From: Cryomorphaceae bacterium
Lineage (GTDB): Bacteria; Bacteroidota; Bacteroidia; Flavobacteriales; Schleiferiaceae
Direction of reading: 5' to 3'
Length of the DNA: 64,000 nucleotides
Assembly (NCBI GenBank): GCA_020832345.1
Contig: JAFIEY010000030.1
Span: 1 to 64,000, forward strand
A program made the translations under genes and the position numbers. The notes under the pieces are model-generated. The model was given only the letters and a program-made list of their open reading frames with translations. It was not told the origin of the DNA and searched no databases. Below are positions 26,737-35,011 of this stretch, piece after piece; position 1 is the stretch's first letter; the number at the start of each line of letters is the position of its first letter.

Positions 26737-27344
26737 AGATAGTTTTTTTCGAGGTGTTTTCGACCTTTCTCGGCAGAGATTCCGTAAATATGGTAAATGA
26801 GTGCTTCCCGGTGAAAGTCTTTTTGCGTGAAATCCTTATTCCAGAAAAAATCATCACTCATCACGATGTAGGCTTGTCCGAGATACAAATGGGCAATGAG
26901 TTCGGGATTGATATTCTCACGATAATATCCGGTTTTTATGCCCCTTTTGATATTATCAACCGTTACCCGAAGCAGTTCTTCCTTTTCGAGTTCTTGAATA
27001 TAGGTAAAGGTTCTGGGGAAATACTTTTTCAGCTGGTAAATCATCCGCTGATGTGTAGGGGTCAGGTATTTGCGCATGGTTTCGTCCATGGCAAATATTT
27101 CGTCGATGGGAGCCGTTTGCTGAGCCGCTATTTCACGGGTAAACTCCACCATTTGATTGGCAAGTTGCACCACGCCTTCGTGAACCAAATCGGCCTTGCT
27201 TTCAAAATAGCGATAGATGGTTTTCTTAGATATACCCAATTCGCTTGCAATCTGATCCATAGAGACTGAGCGCAAGCCAAATTGCATATAAAGGTACATG
27301 GCCTTTTCTACGATCGCATTTTTTTGTGATTCCTGTTCCAACAT
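26733..27344 (-). CDS. TetR-family regulator of the efflux operon
   Basis: 203 residues. N-terminal helix-turn-helix (residues about 10-55: MYLYMQFGLRSVSMDQIA, SELGISKKTIYRYFESKADLV) and a C-terminal all-helical ligand domain as in TetR/AcrR proteins. It is the first gene of the operon and overlaps tolC by 4 bp. A 28-bp dyad at 27386-27413 lies in its promoter region and is the likely operator, so it probably represses itself and the pump until a ligand binds. The ligand is not known. Confidence 0.93.
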   Translation of the reverse strand: MLEQESQKNAIVEKAMYLYMQFGLRSVSMDQIASELGISKKTIYRYFESKADLVHEGVVQLANQMVEFTREIAAQQTAPIDEIFAMDETMRKYLTPTHQRMIYQLKKYFPRTFTYIQELEKEELLRVTVDNIKRGIKTGYYRENINPELIAHLYLGQAYIVMSDDFFWNKDFTQKDFHREALIYHIYGISAEKGRKHLEKNYL

Positions 27345-27361
27345 TCTAAGATTTGAGGCTG

Positions 27362-27413
27362 CAAAATTATAACCTTAAACCCTATGGAAACTATTCTTGT
27401 TCCGATAGTTTCC
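27362..27413 (-). promoter_or_regulatory. Promoter and TetR operator of the efflux operon
   Basis: Leftward TAATTTTG at 27369-27362 fits the -7 consensus, 17 nt before the ATG. Just upstream, GGAAACTAT (27386-27394) and ATAGTTTCC (27405-27413) are perfect 9-bp complements with a 10-bp spacer, covering the place where a -33 box would lie. Size and placement suit a TetR-type operator that blocks polymerase. Confidence 0.65.
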
Positions 27414-27435
27414 GTTAAAAGGATGTTAATTTTAA

Positions 27436-28506
27436 TTACTTGATGTATTTAAACACGTACTTAGAATTGAGCAAAGCCAAAGCGCCCATGTATTTAATTC
27501 TAAACCGCACCATATCACCAACTTTATAATTTCTGTTGGTTTTGCCCAAATCAATAATAATCATATCACTACTGGCGCCCACCACTTTTAAATGCTTATC
27601 CTTGGGCTTTAGGTAATCCGGAGAAATATCGAGGAGGCCGATATCCAAAATGGCACGGTAAGAGGTTTTACCGTAGTCTTCTTCTTTGATTTCGTATGTT
27701 TCACCAGATGGATTTTCTTCCATTTGGCCCATTGGGACTTTGGGTTTTTTGCGAATTTCGATAATTTCGGCAAAAAGTTCAAAAACATCGGACTTCATCC
27801 CCTTAATGGTTTTCCCATTGAAGAGATTGTTTCCGAAAAATAAACTCTCCCCTATTCTGAAATGATTAATGCCTTTTGGTAACCTACGTTCGAGCAACAG
27901 GGGTATGACCACACTTGTCCCGCCGGTAACCCAGGGAATTTTGGTGTTGAATTTCGCTTCGATGAGCTGTTTGTACAAACTGAGTTGAATGAGTTTATCT
28001 TCGGAAGGCATTACGCCATACAAGCAATTCAAATTACTTCCAATACCCACCACTTCTATATTGGGCAATTCAAAAACCCGGGCATAAAAATCAAGTAATT
28101 GGTCTCCCAAAACGCCTTCGCGCAAATCACCAAGTTCAATCATAATGATGACCCGATGGATTTTATCTTGAATTTGTGCTTCCTCGGAAAGCAGGCGCAT
28201 GGTCTCATATTCGGTATTAAAACTCACATCGGCAAAACGAACCACTTTGGGAATGCTCCTTTTGGCGGGCGGTCGGATATATACTGTATTAACCTCAGCA
28301 TTTATTTTCTTGATTTTTTCGAGATTGCTAATCCGAGCATCGCATATTTCCCGAATGCCCAAATCGACGAGTAATTCGAGCAATTTGGTGTTTCCGCACA
28401 ACAATTTGGAAACCACAGCCCATTCTATTTCATTTTTGCGGAATAGCTCGTGGAGAAAGTGAAAATTATGACGGAGCTTCTCTTGATAAATATTAAGGTA
28501 AGCCAT
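27436..28506 (-). CDS. PLP enzyme of the alanine/ornithine racemase family
   Basis: 356 residues from ATG 28506 (MAYLNIYQEKLRHN); an ATG nine codons upstream is also possible, but the chosen start aligns with the usual family N-terminus. Fold-type III PLP barrel: the lysine for PLP is in WAVVSKLLCGN (about residue 34 of this start), then ICDARISNLEKIKKI, VIIMIELGDLREGV, VVGIGSNLNCLYGVMPS and NHFRIGESLFFG, all hallmarks of the ornithine racemase-like branch rather than cell-wall alanine racemase. It would interconvert L and D forms of a basic or small amino acid in the cytoplasm. Substrate cannot be fixed. No linked ornithine-degradation genes are present. Confidence 0.85.
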   Translation of the reverse strand: MAYLNIYQEKLRHNFHFLHELFRKNEIEWAVVSKLLCGNTKLLELLVDLGIREICDARISNLEKIKKINAEVNTVYIRPPAKRSIPKVVRFADVSFNTEYETMRLLSEEAQIQDKIHRVIIMIELGDLREGVLGDQLLDFYARVFELPNIEVVGIGSNLNCLYGVMPSEDKLIQLSLYKQLIEAKFNTKIPWVTGGTSVVIPLLLERRLPKGINHFRIGESLFFGNNLFNGKTIKGMKSDVFELFAEIIEIRKKPKVPMGQMEENPSGETYEIKEEDYGKTSYRAILDIGLLDISPDYLKPKDKHLKVVGASSDMIIIDLGKTNRNYKVGDMVRFRIKYMGALALLNSKYVFKYIK

Positions 28507-28650
28507 TTTTATTGTTTTCGGTTGGATATTCAAAGCAATAAGATAATGCTAAAAACTAAGTATCCAACACATTTGGGAAATAGAAAAGATTCCGCAATAT
28601 ACGAAGGAAGAATTTGAACGCAATTTGTCAAATGCTTCCCAAAATCGTCA

Positions 28651-31600
28651 TCAACGACGAATTACACGGATGGTCTTTTCACCCTCTCGCCAACCAACGC
28701 GTACCAAATACACGCCTGAGGGAAGATTATCAAGGGACAACCGATACGTTTCCCCGCGCTCCACCGTCTTCAAAACAGTTTGACCAAAGAGATTGATAAC
28801 TTCAACATATTCAATTTGTTCATTGGATGTTAAGGTCAACAACCCTTCTGTGGGATTGGGGTAAGCGGACAACTTATATGACGGGGCAAAAGCTTTATTG
28901 CTCAAGGTATTTACACCCTCCACAGCAATATTGTTAAAATGCACCCGATTTCCGTTATCGGCCCGCATATCGGGACCATCAAATCGGATTCGGATTTTAA
29001 AATCCGGATTGTTGTTTGCCCGACTAACGGCGGAAAAATCAATTTCATAAAATCCGTAACTATTTTGAAGTGAAAGTGCTGAATTTGTCAAGCCGGTTGT
29101 TGACCACTCAGAGCCATTCCAGTAATCAATACGCAAAATATCCGCAGCGCCATCATCTTCTGCGGCAAAAGAAAGCACAATTTCCTTTTTGCCGTAGGTG
29201 GAAAATTGCATGATCATTTCGTTTTCACTTGAACCAATTCTAAAAGGCTGTTTAATTTGTAGCCCCCGAACATTGGCATTTGAAAAGGGGATATCATTAT
29301 TAGCGCTTGCGCGGTAATTTATATCGGTTGGTGCGTTCCTCCTTTCCATGGATGCTTTTCGCCAATTGTTGTGACTACTATTGAAAGGATAGCCCTGCAA
29401 GCAAGAATTATACTGAATGGTGGCGTGTGCGCCACTTGCTGAATAAGTCGCCACCATACTATCCAACGGCTGGTTATTGGGCAATTCAGTGTCCATCACC
29501 CAGAAATAAATAACCTCTGGATTGGTATCGTTGATGAAGTTGGCCTGTATTTGCAGATTGACATCACGGGTAATTACAAGTGAATCGTCGGTGCTGCTGA
29601 TGTCTCCTGACCAATGCGTAAAAATGAACCCGGGATTGGCCCTTGCCACAAGGGTAATTGGAATATCGTTGAAATAAACGCCATCCCAGGGATAGGGCTG
29701 ATTTCTCACCCCAACCGTTCCCTTTTTAATATCAACCGTATTAATGGTGATATAACCTGCGATGGTATCGGATACGTTTAATGTGGTGTTGAAAGTTCCG
29801 GTAAGATTAAAGAAAGAAACCAGTGTATCCCTTTGCCGGCTGGGATGTTCCACGCCGTAAGTGATCAGGTTTTGTCGCTCGGAAGCCAAGTAGTAATGAT
29901 CTCTATCTGATCGATGTAAATCTTCGGCAAGGTATGGTTCAACCACATCGCGAATAGAATCGGCCACCTCTTCAAATCGCCAGGGAGAAAAGGCGGTATT
30001 GATTAAATCGGCAAATCTGGTGAGGTATGGAATGTTAAATTTATCGTTGGTAATCATTTTTCCATAAAAGGAAATATTGGTCAATGTCAACCAGTTGGGA
30101 TTTGCCCATAAGGAAACAAAATTCTGGGTCAAATTCATGGCAGCTTCAAAATCTTGAATATCAAAACGCCATTTACCATCGCCATAAGTGGAGTTTTCAG
30201 GATTGCGAACCCGCCAAAAATTTCGTTCATAGCTATCGTCGGACGAATAGATTTGGAAAATCAAATGGTCGATATAGTTTTCCATATCGAAATGGCTGGC
30301 CACCCAATCGTAAATACTATCTACAGAGAGATCGCTGTGTCGCACATGTTGTCGAAAATCGGCAAAATCCGTAAAATCCGCGGGTTCGCCTTCGCTGAGT
30401 TCACAACTAAATCCATTACACCTAATTTGGATTATATTGTCGGAATCCAGCCCAAATTGATTGGCGTAATGATGGCGATCAATACGGTCGCGAATGGCTG
30501 AAATGCCCCAGTATTCACCATTTATAAAGTGAATAATTGGTCGGTTTCGCATCACCATCGGATGAAATGGCTCAAACATTCGACTAAAGAAAACATCGTA
30601 ATAAACGGCACCACCCGTTCCATCTGAGCGAAGCATCAACCGTTTATAGGTATCCTTTTCGGATCCGGTAGCGCCTATTAGGTCACGGTCAAAAAGCCCC
30701 GGCAAGGTAAACGTACTTTCCTGATGATAATCTCCACGAGCGTAAAGGCGCAGATTTTTTATCATAAAAATTCGGGAATTATTACCGTGAATACGAAAAC
30801 CCACATCCTGATTGAGAATAGAGTTAAAATTTTGCGGTTCAAACATTTCCACATTCATCGGATATTCCCATGCGCGGCCTCTTCGCCAAAAATTATTCCA
30901 GTCGGGGCGCCACCATTGGTTGTCATTTGGGTTATTGGCACGCCATGTATCAAAATCTACGCCGGCTGTGTAAATGCCGTCATCATAATCAAAAAGGTGT
31001 TTTTCTGGCGTTGTAAGGGACACAACAGGGATATTGTATGGATTGCCATTTGGCCATACAAAATAAGTTTGAGTAGCGATTTGCGAGGGAATGTTTCCAA
31101 TGTAAGCCCGCGCCCGAACAACCGTCCCCTTTCGCACTGGGGTAGGCGGATTATACATGGGGAATTGTGAGGGATTTTTTTTGGTAAGGCTATCAGGCTG
31201 ATTGCTTCTATCGGCGATATTAATTGGATTATTGTATATATGGGATTCGTATTTAGAAGCCAACAAAGCACCGGGCGGATCAGAGGGATCGCGCTGATAT
31301 TGGTTTTTATACGAAAATACTGTTCCGGAAACATTGTTGATATCCGGCTCTGAGCCGTCAAGTGTATAAACAATGGTTACGTTGGGGTTTACGTGATTTA
31401 GGGAAAGGGTGAAGTTGGCATTATATAAACCGGAGGTGTGGGAGAAAAAAGGCGGTGTCAATAAATTCGCTAAACCAGTGCCCGTATTTGGTGCATTTGG
31501 TGTTGGTGTATAAAAAAACAGCCAGCTTCCAGTGCCGTTGGGCTGGCGTCCATAAGAAACGTCCATCTGCAAAGTGGTCGCCGGAACAAAATCGACCTGC

Positions 31601-31983
31601 AAGCTATCGGGTCGGGTAAGCAGCAAATCTTCACCTGATGCACTAATGCTAAAATTTGTATGTAACGGTTGTGCCGGATTATTTCGATCTTTTCCCGAAG
31701 CCCAAATCAAAAGATAGGTATTAGGCGCAATAGAAATCTGGGGGAACGTCCAGCGAAAAGGTTGATTGGCATCATCGGACAGTCCGTATCCATCTAAGTC
31801 TATCGTATCTGTACCGAAGTTATATATTTCAATCCAATCCTCAAAATCATTATCCTCATCAGCGATGGTGGTGCGATTGGAAGCCATAAATTCGTTGATG
31901 GCTATATTTTGTCCGAAAATTACATTTGGGAAAATTGCAATAAAAAGTAGTTTAATAAAAGCAGTGAGATTTAATTTCATCAA
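28651..31983 (-). CDS. Secreted lamin-tail/CotH protein 1 with T9SS type A signal
   Basis: 1110 residues. Order: signal peptide (cut near FGQ, residue 24); lamin-tail domain (about 25-115, INEFMASNRTTIADEDNDFEDWIEIYN); chitobiase-type C-terminal fold (about 175-260, VTIVYTLDGSEPDI); CotH kinase-like domain (about 310-700, VGFRIHGNNSR, YKRLMLRSDGTGG, INGEYWGISAIRDRID); an InlB-like repeat (FTHWSGDISSTDDSL); a beta-sandwich; and a C-terminal T9SS type A sorting domain (YPNPTEGLLTL to IRVIRR). CotH proteins are atypical kinases known from spore coats and fungi. The presumed catalytic motif here is D611-F-E613, whereas the two paralogues have D-F-D, so activity is uncertain. Closest to paralogue 3. 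Substrate and role unknown. Confidence 0.88.
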   Translation of the reverse strand: MMKLNLTAFIKLLFIAIFPNVIFGQNIAINEFMASNRTTIADEDNDFEDWIEIYNFGTDTIDLDGYGLSDDANQPFRWTFPQISIAPNTYLLIWASGKDRNNPAQPLHTNFSISASGEDLLLTRPDSLQVDFVPATTLQMDVSYGRQPNGTGSWLFFYTPTPNAPNTGTGLANLLTPPFFSHTSGLYNANFTLSLNHVNPNVTIVYTLDGSEPDINNVSGTVFSYKNQYQRDPSDPPGALLASKYESHIYNNPINIADRSNQPDSLTKKNPSQFPMYNPPTPVRKGTVVRARAYIGNIPSQIATQTYFVWPNGNPYNIPVVSLTTPEKHLFDYDDGIYTAGVDFDTWRANNPNDNQWWRPDWNNFWRRGRAWEYPMNVEMFEPQNFNSILNQDVGFRIHGNNSRIFMIKNLRLYARGDYHQESTFTLPGLFDRDLIGATGSEKDTYKRLMLRSDGTGGAVYYDVFFSRMFEPFHPMVMRNRPIIHFINGEYWGISAIRDRIDRHHYANQFGLDSDNIIQIRCNGFSCELSEGEPADFTDFADFRQHVRHSDLSVDSIYDWVASHFDMENYIDHLIFQIYSSDDSYERNFWRVRNPENSTYGDGKWRFDIQDFEAAMNLTQNFVSLWANPNWLTLTNISFYGKMITNDKFNIPYLTRFADLINTAFSPWRFEEVADSIRDVVEPYLAEDLHRSDRDHYYLASERQNLITYGVEHPSRQRDTLVSFFNLTGTFNTTLNVSDTIAGYITINTVDIKKGTVGVRNQPYPWDGVYFNDIPITLVARANPGFIFTHWSGDISSTDDSLVITRDVNLQIQANFINDTNPEVIYFWVMDTELPNNQPLDSMVATYSASGAHATIQYNSCLQGYPFNSSHNNWRKASMERRNAPTDINYRASANNDIPFSNANVRGLQIKQPFRIGSSENEMIMQFSTYGKKEIVLSFAAEDDGAADILRIDYWNGSEWSTTGLTNSALSLQNSYGFYEIDFSAVSRANNNPDFKIRIRFDGPDMRADNGNRVHFNNIAVEGVNTLSNKAFAPSYKLSAYPNPTEGLLTLTSNEQIEYVEVINLFGQTVLKTVERGETYRLSLDNLPSGVYLVRVGWREGEKTIRVIRR

Positions 31984-32018
31984 TCCAGTGGTTTACAAGT
32001 GGGTTTTCTTGAAAACGA

Positions 32019-32026
32019 CAAAAATA
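32019..32026 (-). promoter_or_regulatory. Candidate -7 box for CotH gene 1
   Basis: Leftward TATTTTTG, 35 nt before the ATG at 31983. No -33 match at 19-21 nt. Confidence 0.4.
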
Positions 32027-32122
32027 GTCAAAAACAAGGAAGTAACAGCTTTTTTATATGAAAACATGAACTTTACATGGTTTTTATTAACGGAAGTGCA
32101 GTTTTTTTAAGTCTCAAATTAT

Positions 32123-32177
32123 AAGTCTGCCCCAAAAAGTTCCTTTCTGCCAAAATCATCTTTTTTGGAGTAAACCC
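32123..32177 (-). repeat. 55-bp short copy of the MITE-like repeat
   Basis: AAGTCTGCCCCAAAAAG to TTTTTTGGAGTAAACCC, with the middle of the element missing. Terminal repeats carry several changes and the flanks (AATTAT/AATCTT) no longer match, so this is an old copy. It lies between the divergent CotH 1 and LamG genes. Confidence 0.8.
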
Positions 32178-32316
32178 AATCTTAAAATAAATAATCAGAA
32201 AGATAAAATACGATAGTAATAGTTTCTAAAACTTTTGTTTATTTTTGTTGTTTAATAATTCTTTAAAAAAATCATGAGATTTTGAGGCTCACTTTTCCTC
32301 AAGCCCATTCACTTAA

Positions 32317-34824
32317 ATGAGAACGAAAATATTCCTTTTCACAATTGCGCTAATAGGCCATTTTTCAATGGCTATTTCTGCTCAAAACTTAACTGGAGCA
32401 GAACGTTGTTTTTCGTCCACAGGAAATGGTTATGTCAATATCCCCAATTTCCCCCCAACAAGCTTTCCAATAAGCATAACTTTCTGGTTTCACCGAAATA
32501 ACCAAGGCGGCGTACAGGCGATTTTCTCCACAGACAATACGTTGGGTGGATACCATGGTATTCACGTACAGTACAGATTTAACAATCAAATAGAAGTGTC
32601 GTACGGAACAGGAAATTGCTATGCCCCTCAATGCAGGAGAGGTTGGTTAGTTGACATACCCAACGCCATGCACCCCATAAATACATGGATGCACGTCGCC
32701 ATTGTATATTCTTCGTCAACCGATACCGATATATACATCGATGGCCTTCTTCGTCCAAAAATAAGCACGGGCTCAGGCTCTACCACAATGATAACCGGAA
32801 CCAATCCCACCGCAAGAATTGGAACCTACCAACATTCCGCAGGTGGATCCAGCTTCAATCATTTCCTGAGCCAAATAGACGAGCTTTCCGTTTGGAATAT
32901 TGCACTAACAGCGAATCAAGTGCGGGATAATATGTGTCGGAAAACGCCAACCCCAAGCCCTGGATTAATCGCTTATTACAAATTAGACGAACCGCTACCC
33001 TCGGATTCAGTAATCGACCATTCAGGTAATGGTCGTCATGGAGTGAATGTTGGAGGCGTTACCAAACCAATATCCCAAGCGCAAATTGGTGATGAGTCAA
33101 CCCATTACTATGGCTCCATGGCCTTATTCAACCTACAGCACACCAATATTTTTGATGACACCATAAATGTTGATCTCCAAGGTGTGTATTACGGTTTACA
33201 AGCTTATACCACATACGGACTTCCCAATAACTTTGGACTTCATGCAAATGGCGACTCTTCTTGTTCGCCACAAAGGTTTTACGGATTTAGAGCAGTGGGG
33301 AACACATCTGCCCCAGGGGGCAATGTTGATGTAGAAATCATTTCAAACCCACAGCCTACAAATGTATTATGGCGACCCAACCTAACGGGGAATTTCAACC
33401 ACCCCCCTACTACGCCAATTTCAGGAGGTGTGTCAGTCAATTACAACGCCCAAACCAGAGAAATTTTGCCCATCCTTGGAACAGATAATTTTGATAGTGG
33501 CTTACCGGATACACTAGCTACCTGCACCTTTCCCGACACTCTTTTTGCGAACCCCATGCCTCCTAAATTAGGCGCGTATCTTTGGGATGATCTATCAACA
33601 GGAAATTCACGTGTCGTTAGCCAGCCCGGGACATATTACCTATCCGGGTACACCATTTGCGAAACCGATACCATTCCTTTTATCGACAGTGTTGTGGTGG
33701 CATTTGATGTCATCACCTGGGACACCACCGTTTTTATTTGCCACAACGATACATTCACCATAAACAATATACCACTTACAACCCCGGGGACGCATACCTT
33801 TAACCTCACGAATCCCAATCAATGCGACTCTACCATAATTGTAAATCTGGACTTTTTTCCACCTGATGTTCACGACACAACATTTGTTAAGTGTGAGGAA
33901 GACAGCATCAACTTTTTGGGTGTGTATTATTACAACTCCGGCAATTATGTCATTTCTTTTCCCGATTCATTAAATTGCGGTTTGGATTTAGTGATCAATA
34001 TTGTCAATCACCCAAGAACCACTTTTGATACAGTATTTGAAATATGCCCCGAAGAAGAAGTCGTTTTTTTGGGGGACACATTTACCAGCGAAGGAACATA
34101 TTCTATGCTTGTGGCAAGTGGCGGTTTATGCCTCGACGAATGGCTTATTACCATTGATTACCTTGTTGATCCTATTATAAAAAACATCCACGTAGATCTC
34201 TGCCCGGGTGAAGTCCATATTGCAAATGGAATGACCTTCCGCCAAGCTGGCACCTTTACCTTTCCCATTGAAAACCCAAATGGCTGTGATACAACCGTTC
34301 ACCTCACCATAGACCGCGTAAACGATCCCCCATTTTATTTAACACCCCCCGAAGACATGCCATTTTGCAGGATTGACGGTGGCGAAATTCGAGTGGTTGG
34401 ATTATCATCAGGACAGTGGCCCAGATGGAGTACAGGGGAGCAATCAACCTCAATCCTGGTATTTGAAGATGGTTGGTATTGGGCTGAATTTGGCGAATAT
34501 TGCCCAATTATCCGCGATAGTATATTCGTTTATGGAGAGGATTGTAGCCCCCGATTATTTATTCCAAATGCCTTTTCACCAAACGGAACAGGAATTAATG
34601 AACGCTTTCAAATAAAAGGTCAATACATCAAAACCTTTGAAATCTCCATTTTTAACCGATGGGGTCAACAAGTATTTCACAGTACCGATATAAGCTATTC
34701 GTGGGACGGCACAAATAATGGAAAGCTTGTCCCCAACGGTGTATATACATACGTTGTAAAAGCTACTAGTGAAATGAATCGGGAGGTAATTCAGGAAACG
34801 GGAACTGTGATGATGATAAGATAG
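32317..34824 (+). CDS. Secreted LamG/CHU_C protein with T9SS type B signal
   Basis: 835 residues. Signal peptide MRTKIFLFTIALIGHFSMA.. to SAQ; a LamG/concanavalin-like domain (about 28-210, with ITFWFHRNNQ, NTWMHVAIVYSS, DIYIDGLLRP and LSQIDELSVWNIALT); a linker with several beta-stretches; four tandem repeats of about 50 residues (about 463-668), each with a C..D..F..G..Y...GTY core and a CD(S/T) pattern; and a gliding-motility-associated C-terminal domain (IPNAFSPNGTGINERF, IFNRWGQQVF, WDGTNNGKLVPNGVYTYVV), which is the T9SS type B sorting signal. It is probably a cell-surface or secreted sugar-binding protein. It is transcribed against the flanking CotH genes. Confidence 0.9.
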   Translation: MRTKIFLFTIALIGHFSMAISAQNLTGAERCFSSTGNGYVNIPNFPPTSFPISITFWFHRNNQGGVQAIFSTDNTLGGYHGIHVQYRFNNQIEVSYGTGNCYAPQCRRGWLVDIPNAMHPINTWMHVAIVYSSSTDTDIYIDGLLRPKISTGSGSTTMITGTNPTARIGTYQHSAGGSSFNHFLSQIDELSVWNIALTANQVRDNMCRKTPTPSPGLIAYYKLDEPLPSDSVIDHSGNGRHGVNVGGVTKPISQAQIGDESTHYYGSMALFNLQHTNIFDDTINVDLQGVYYGLQAYTTYGLPNNFGLHANGDSSCSPQRFYGFRAVGNTSAPGGNVDVEIISNPQPTNVLWRPNLTGNFNHPPTTPISGGVSVNYNAQTREILPILGTDNFDSGLPDTLATCTFPDTLFANPMPPKLGAYLWDDLSTGNSRVVSQPGTYYLSGYTICETDTIPFIDSVVVAFDVITWDTTVFICHNDTFTINNIPLTTPGTHTFNLTNPNQCDSTIIVNLDFFPPDVHDTTFVKCEEDSINFLGVYYYNSGNYVISFPDSLNCGLDLVINIVNHPRTTFDTVFEICPEEEVVFLGDTFTSEGTYSMLVASGGLCLDEWLITIDYLVDPIIKNIHVDLCPGEVHIANGMTFRQAGTFTFPIENPNGCDTTVHLTIDRVNDPPFYLTPPEDMPFCRIDGGEIRVVGLSSGQWPRWSTGEQSTSILVFEDGWYWAEFGEYCPIIRDSIFVYGEDCSPRLFIPNAFSPNGTGINERFQIKGQYIKTFEISIFNRWGQQVFHSTDISYSWDGTNNGKLVPNGVYTYVVKATSEMNREVIQETGTVMMIR

Positions 34825-34858
34825 CTGTTTGCTAAAAAGCACCGAAGATTCAAATCAT

Positions 34859-34994
34859 GAGTCCACTCCAAAAAGGATGATTTCAATCAAAATCGAAGGG
34901 GTTTTTGAACCGGAGGTAACTAACTGTTAGTGAAGATTCAAAAATCTAACGACAGGGAAAGTTTTGGCAGAAAGGGACTTTTTGGAGTGGACTC
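34859..34994 (+). repeat. MITE-like repeat, full copy, perfect 17-bp terminal repeats
   Basis: 136 bp, starting GAGTCCACTCCAAAAAG and ending with its exact complement CTTTTTGGAGTGGACTC. The internal blocks CAAAATC/GTTTTG and TTTTTGAA/TTCAAAAA are inverted around the apex. Flanks AATCAT/AGCCAT agree at 4 of 6. It lies between the convergent ends of the LamG and CotH 2 genes. Confidence 0.9.
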
Positions 34995-35011
34995 AGCCAT
35001 TGATCACAATC

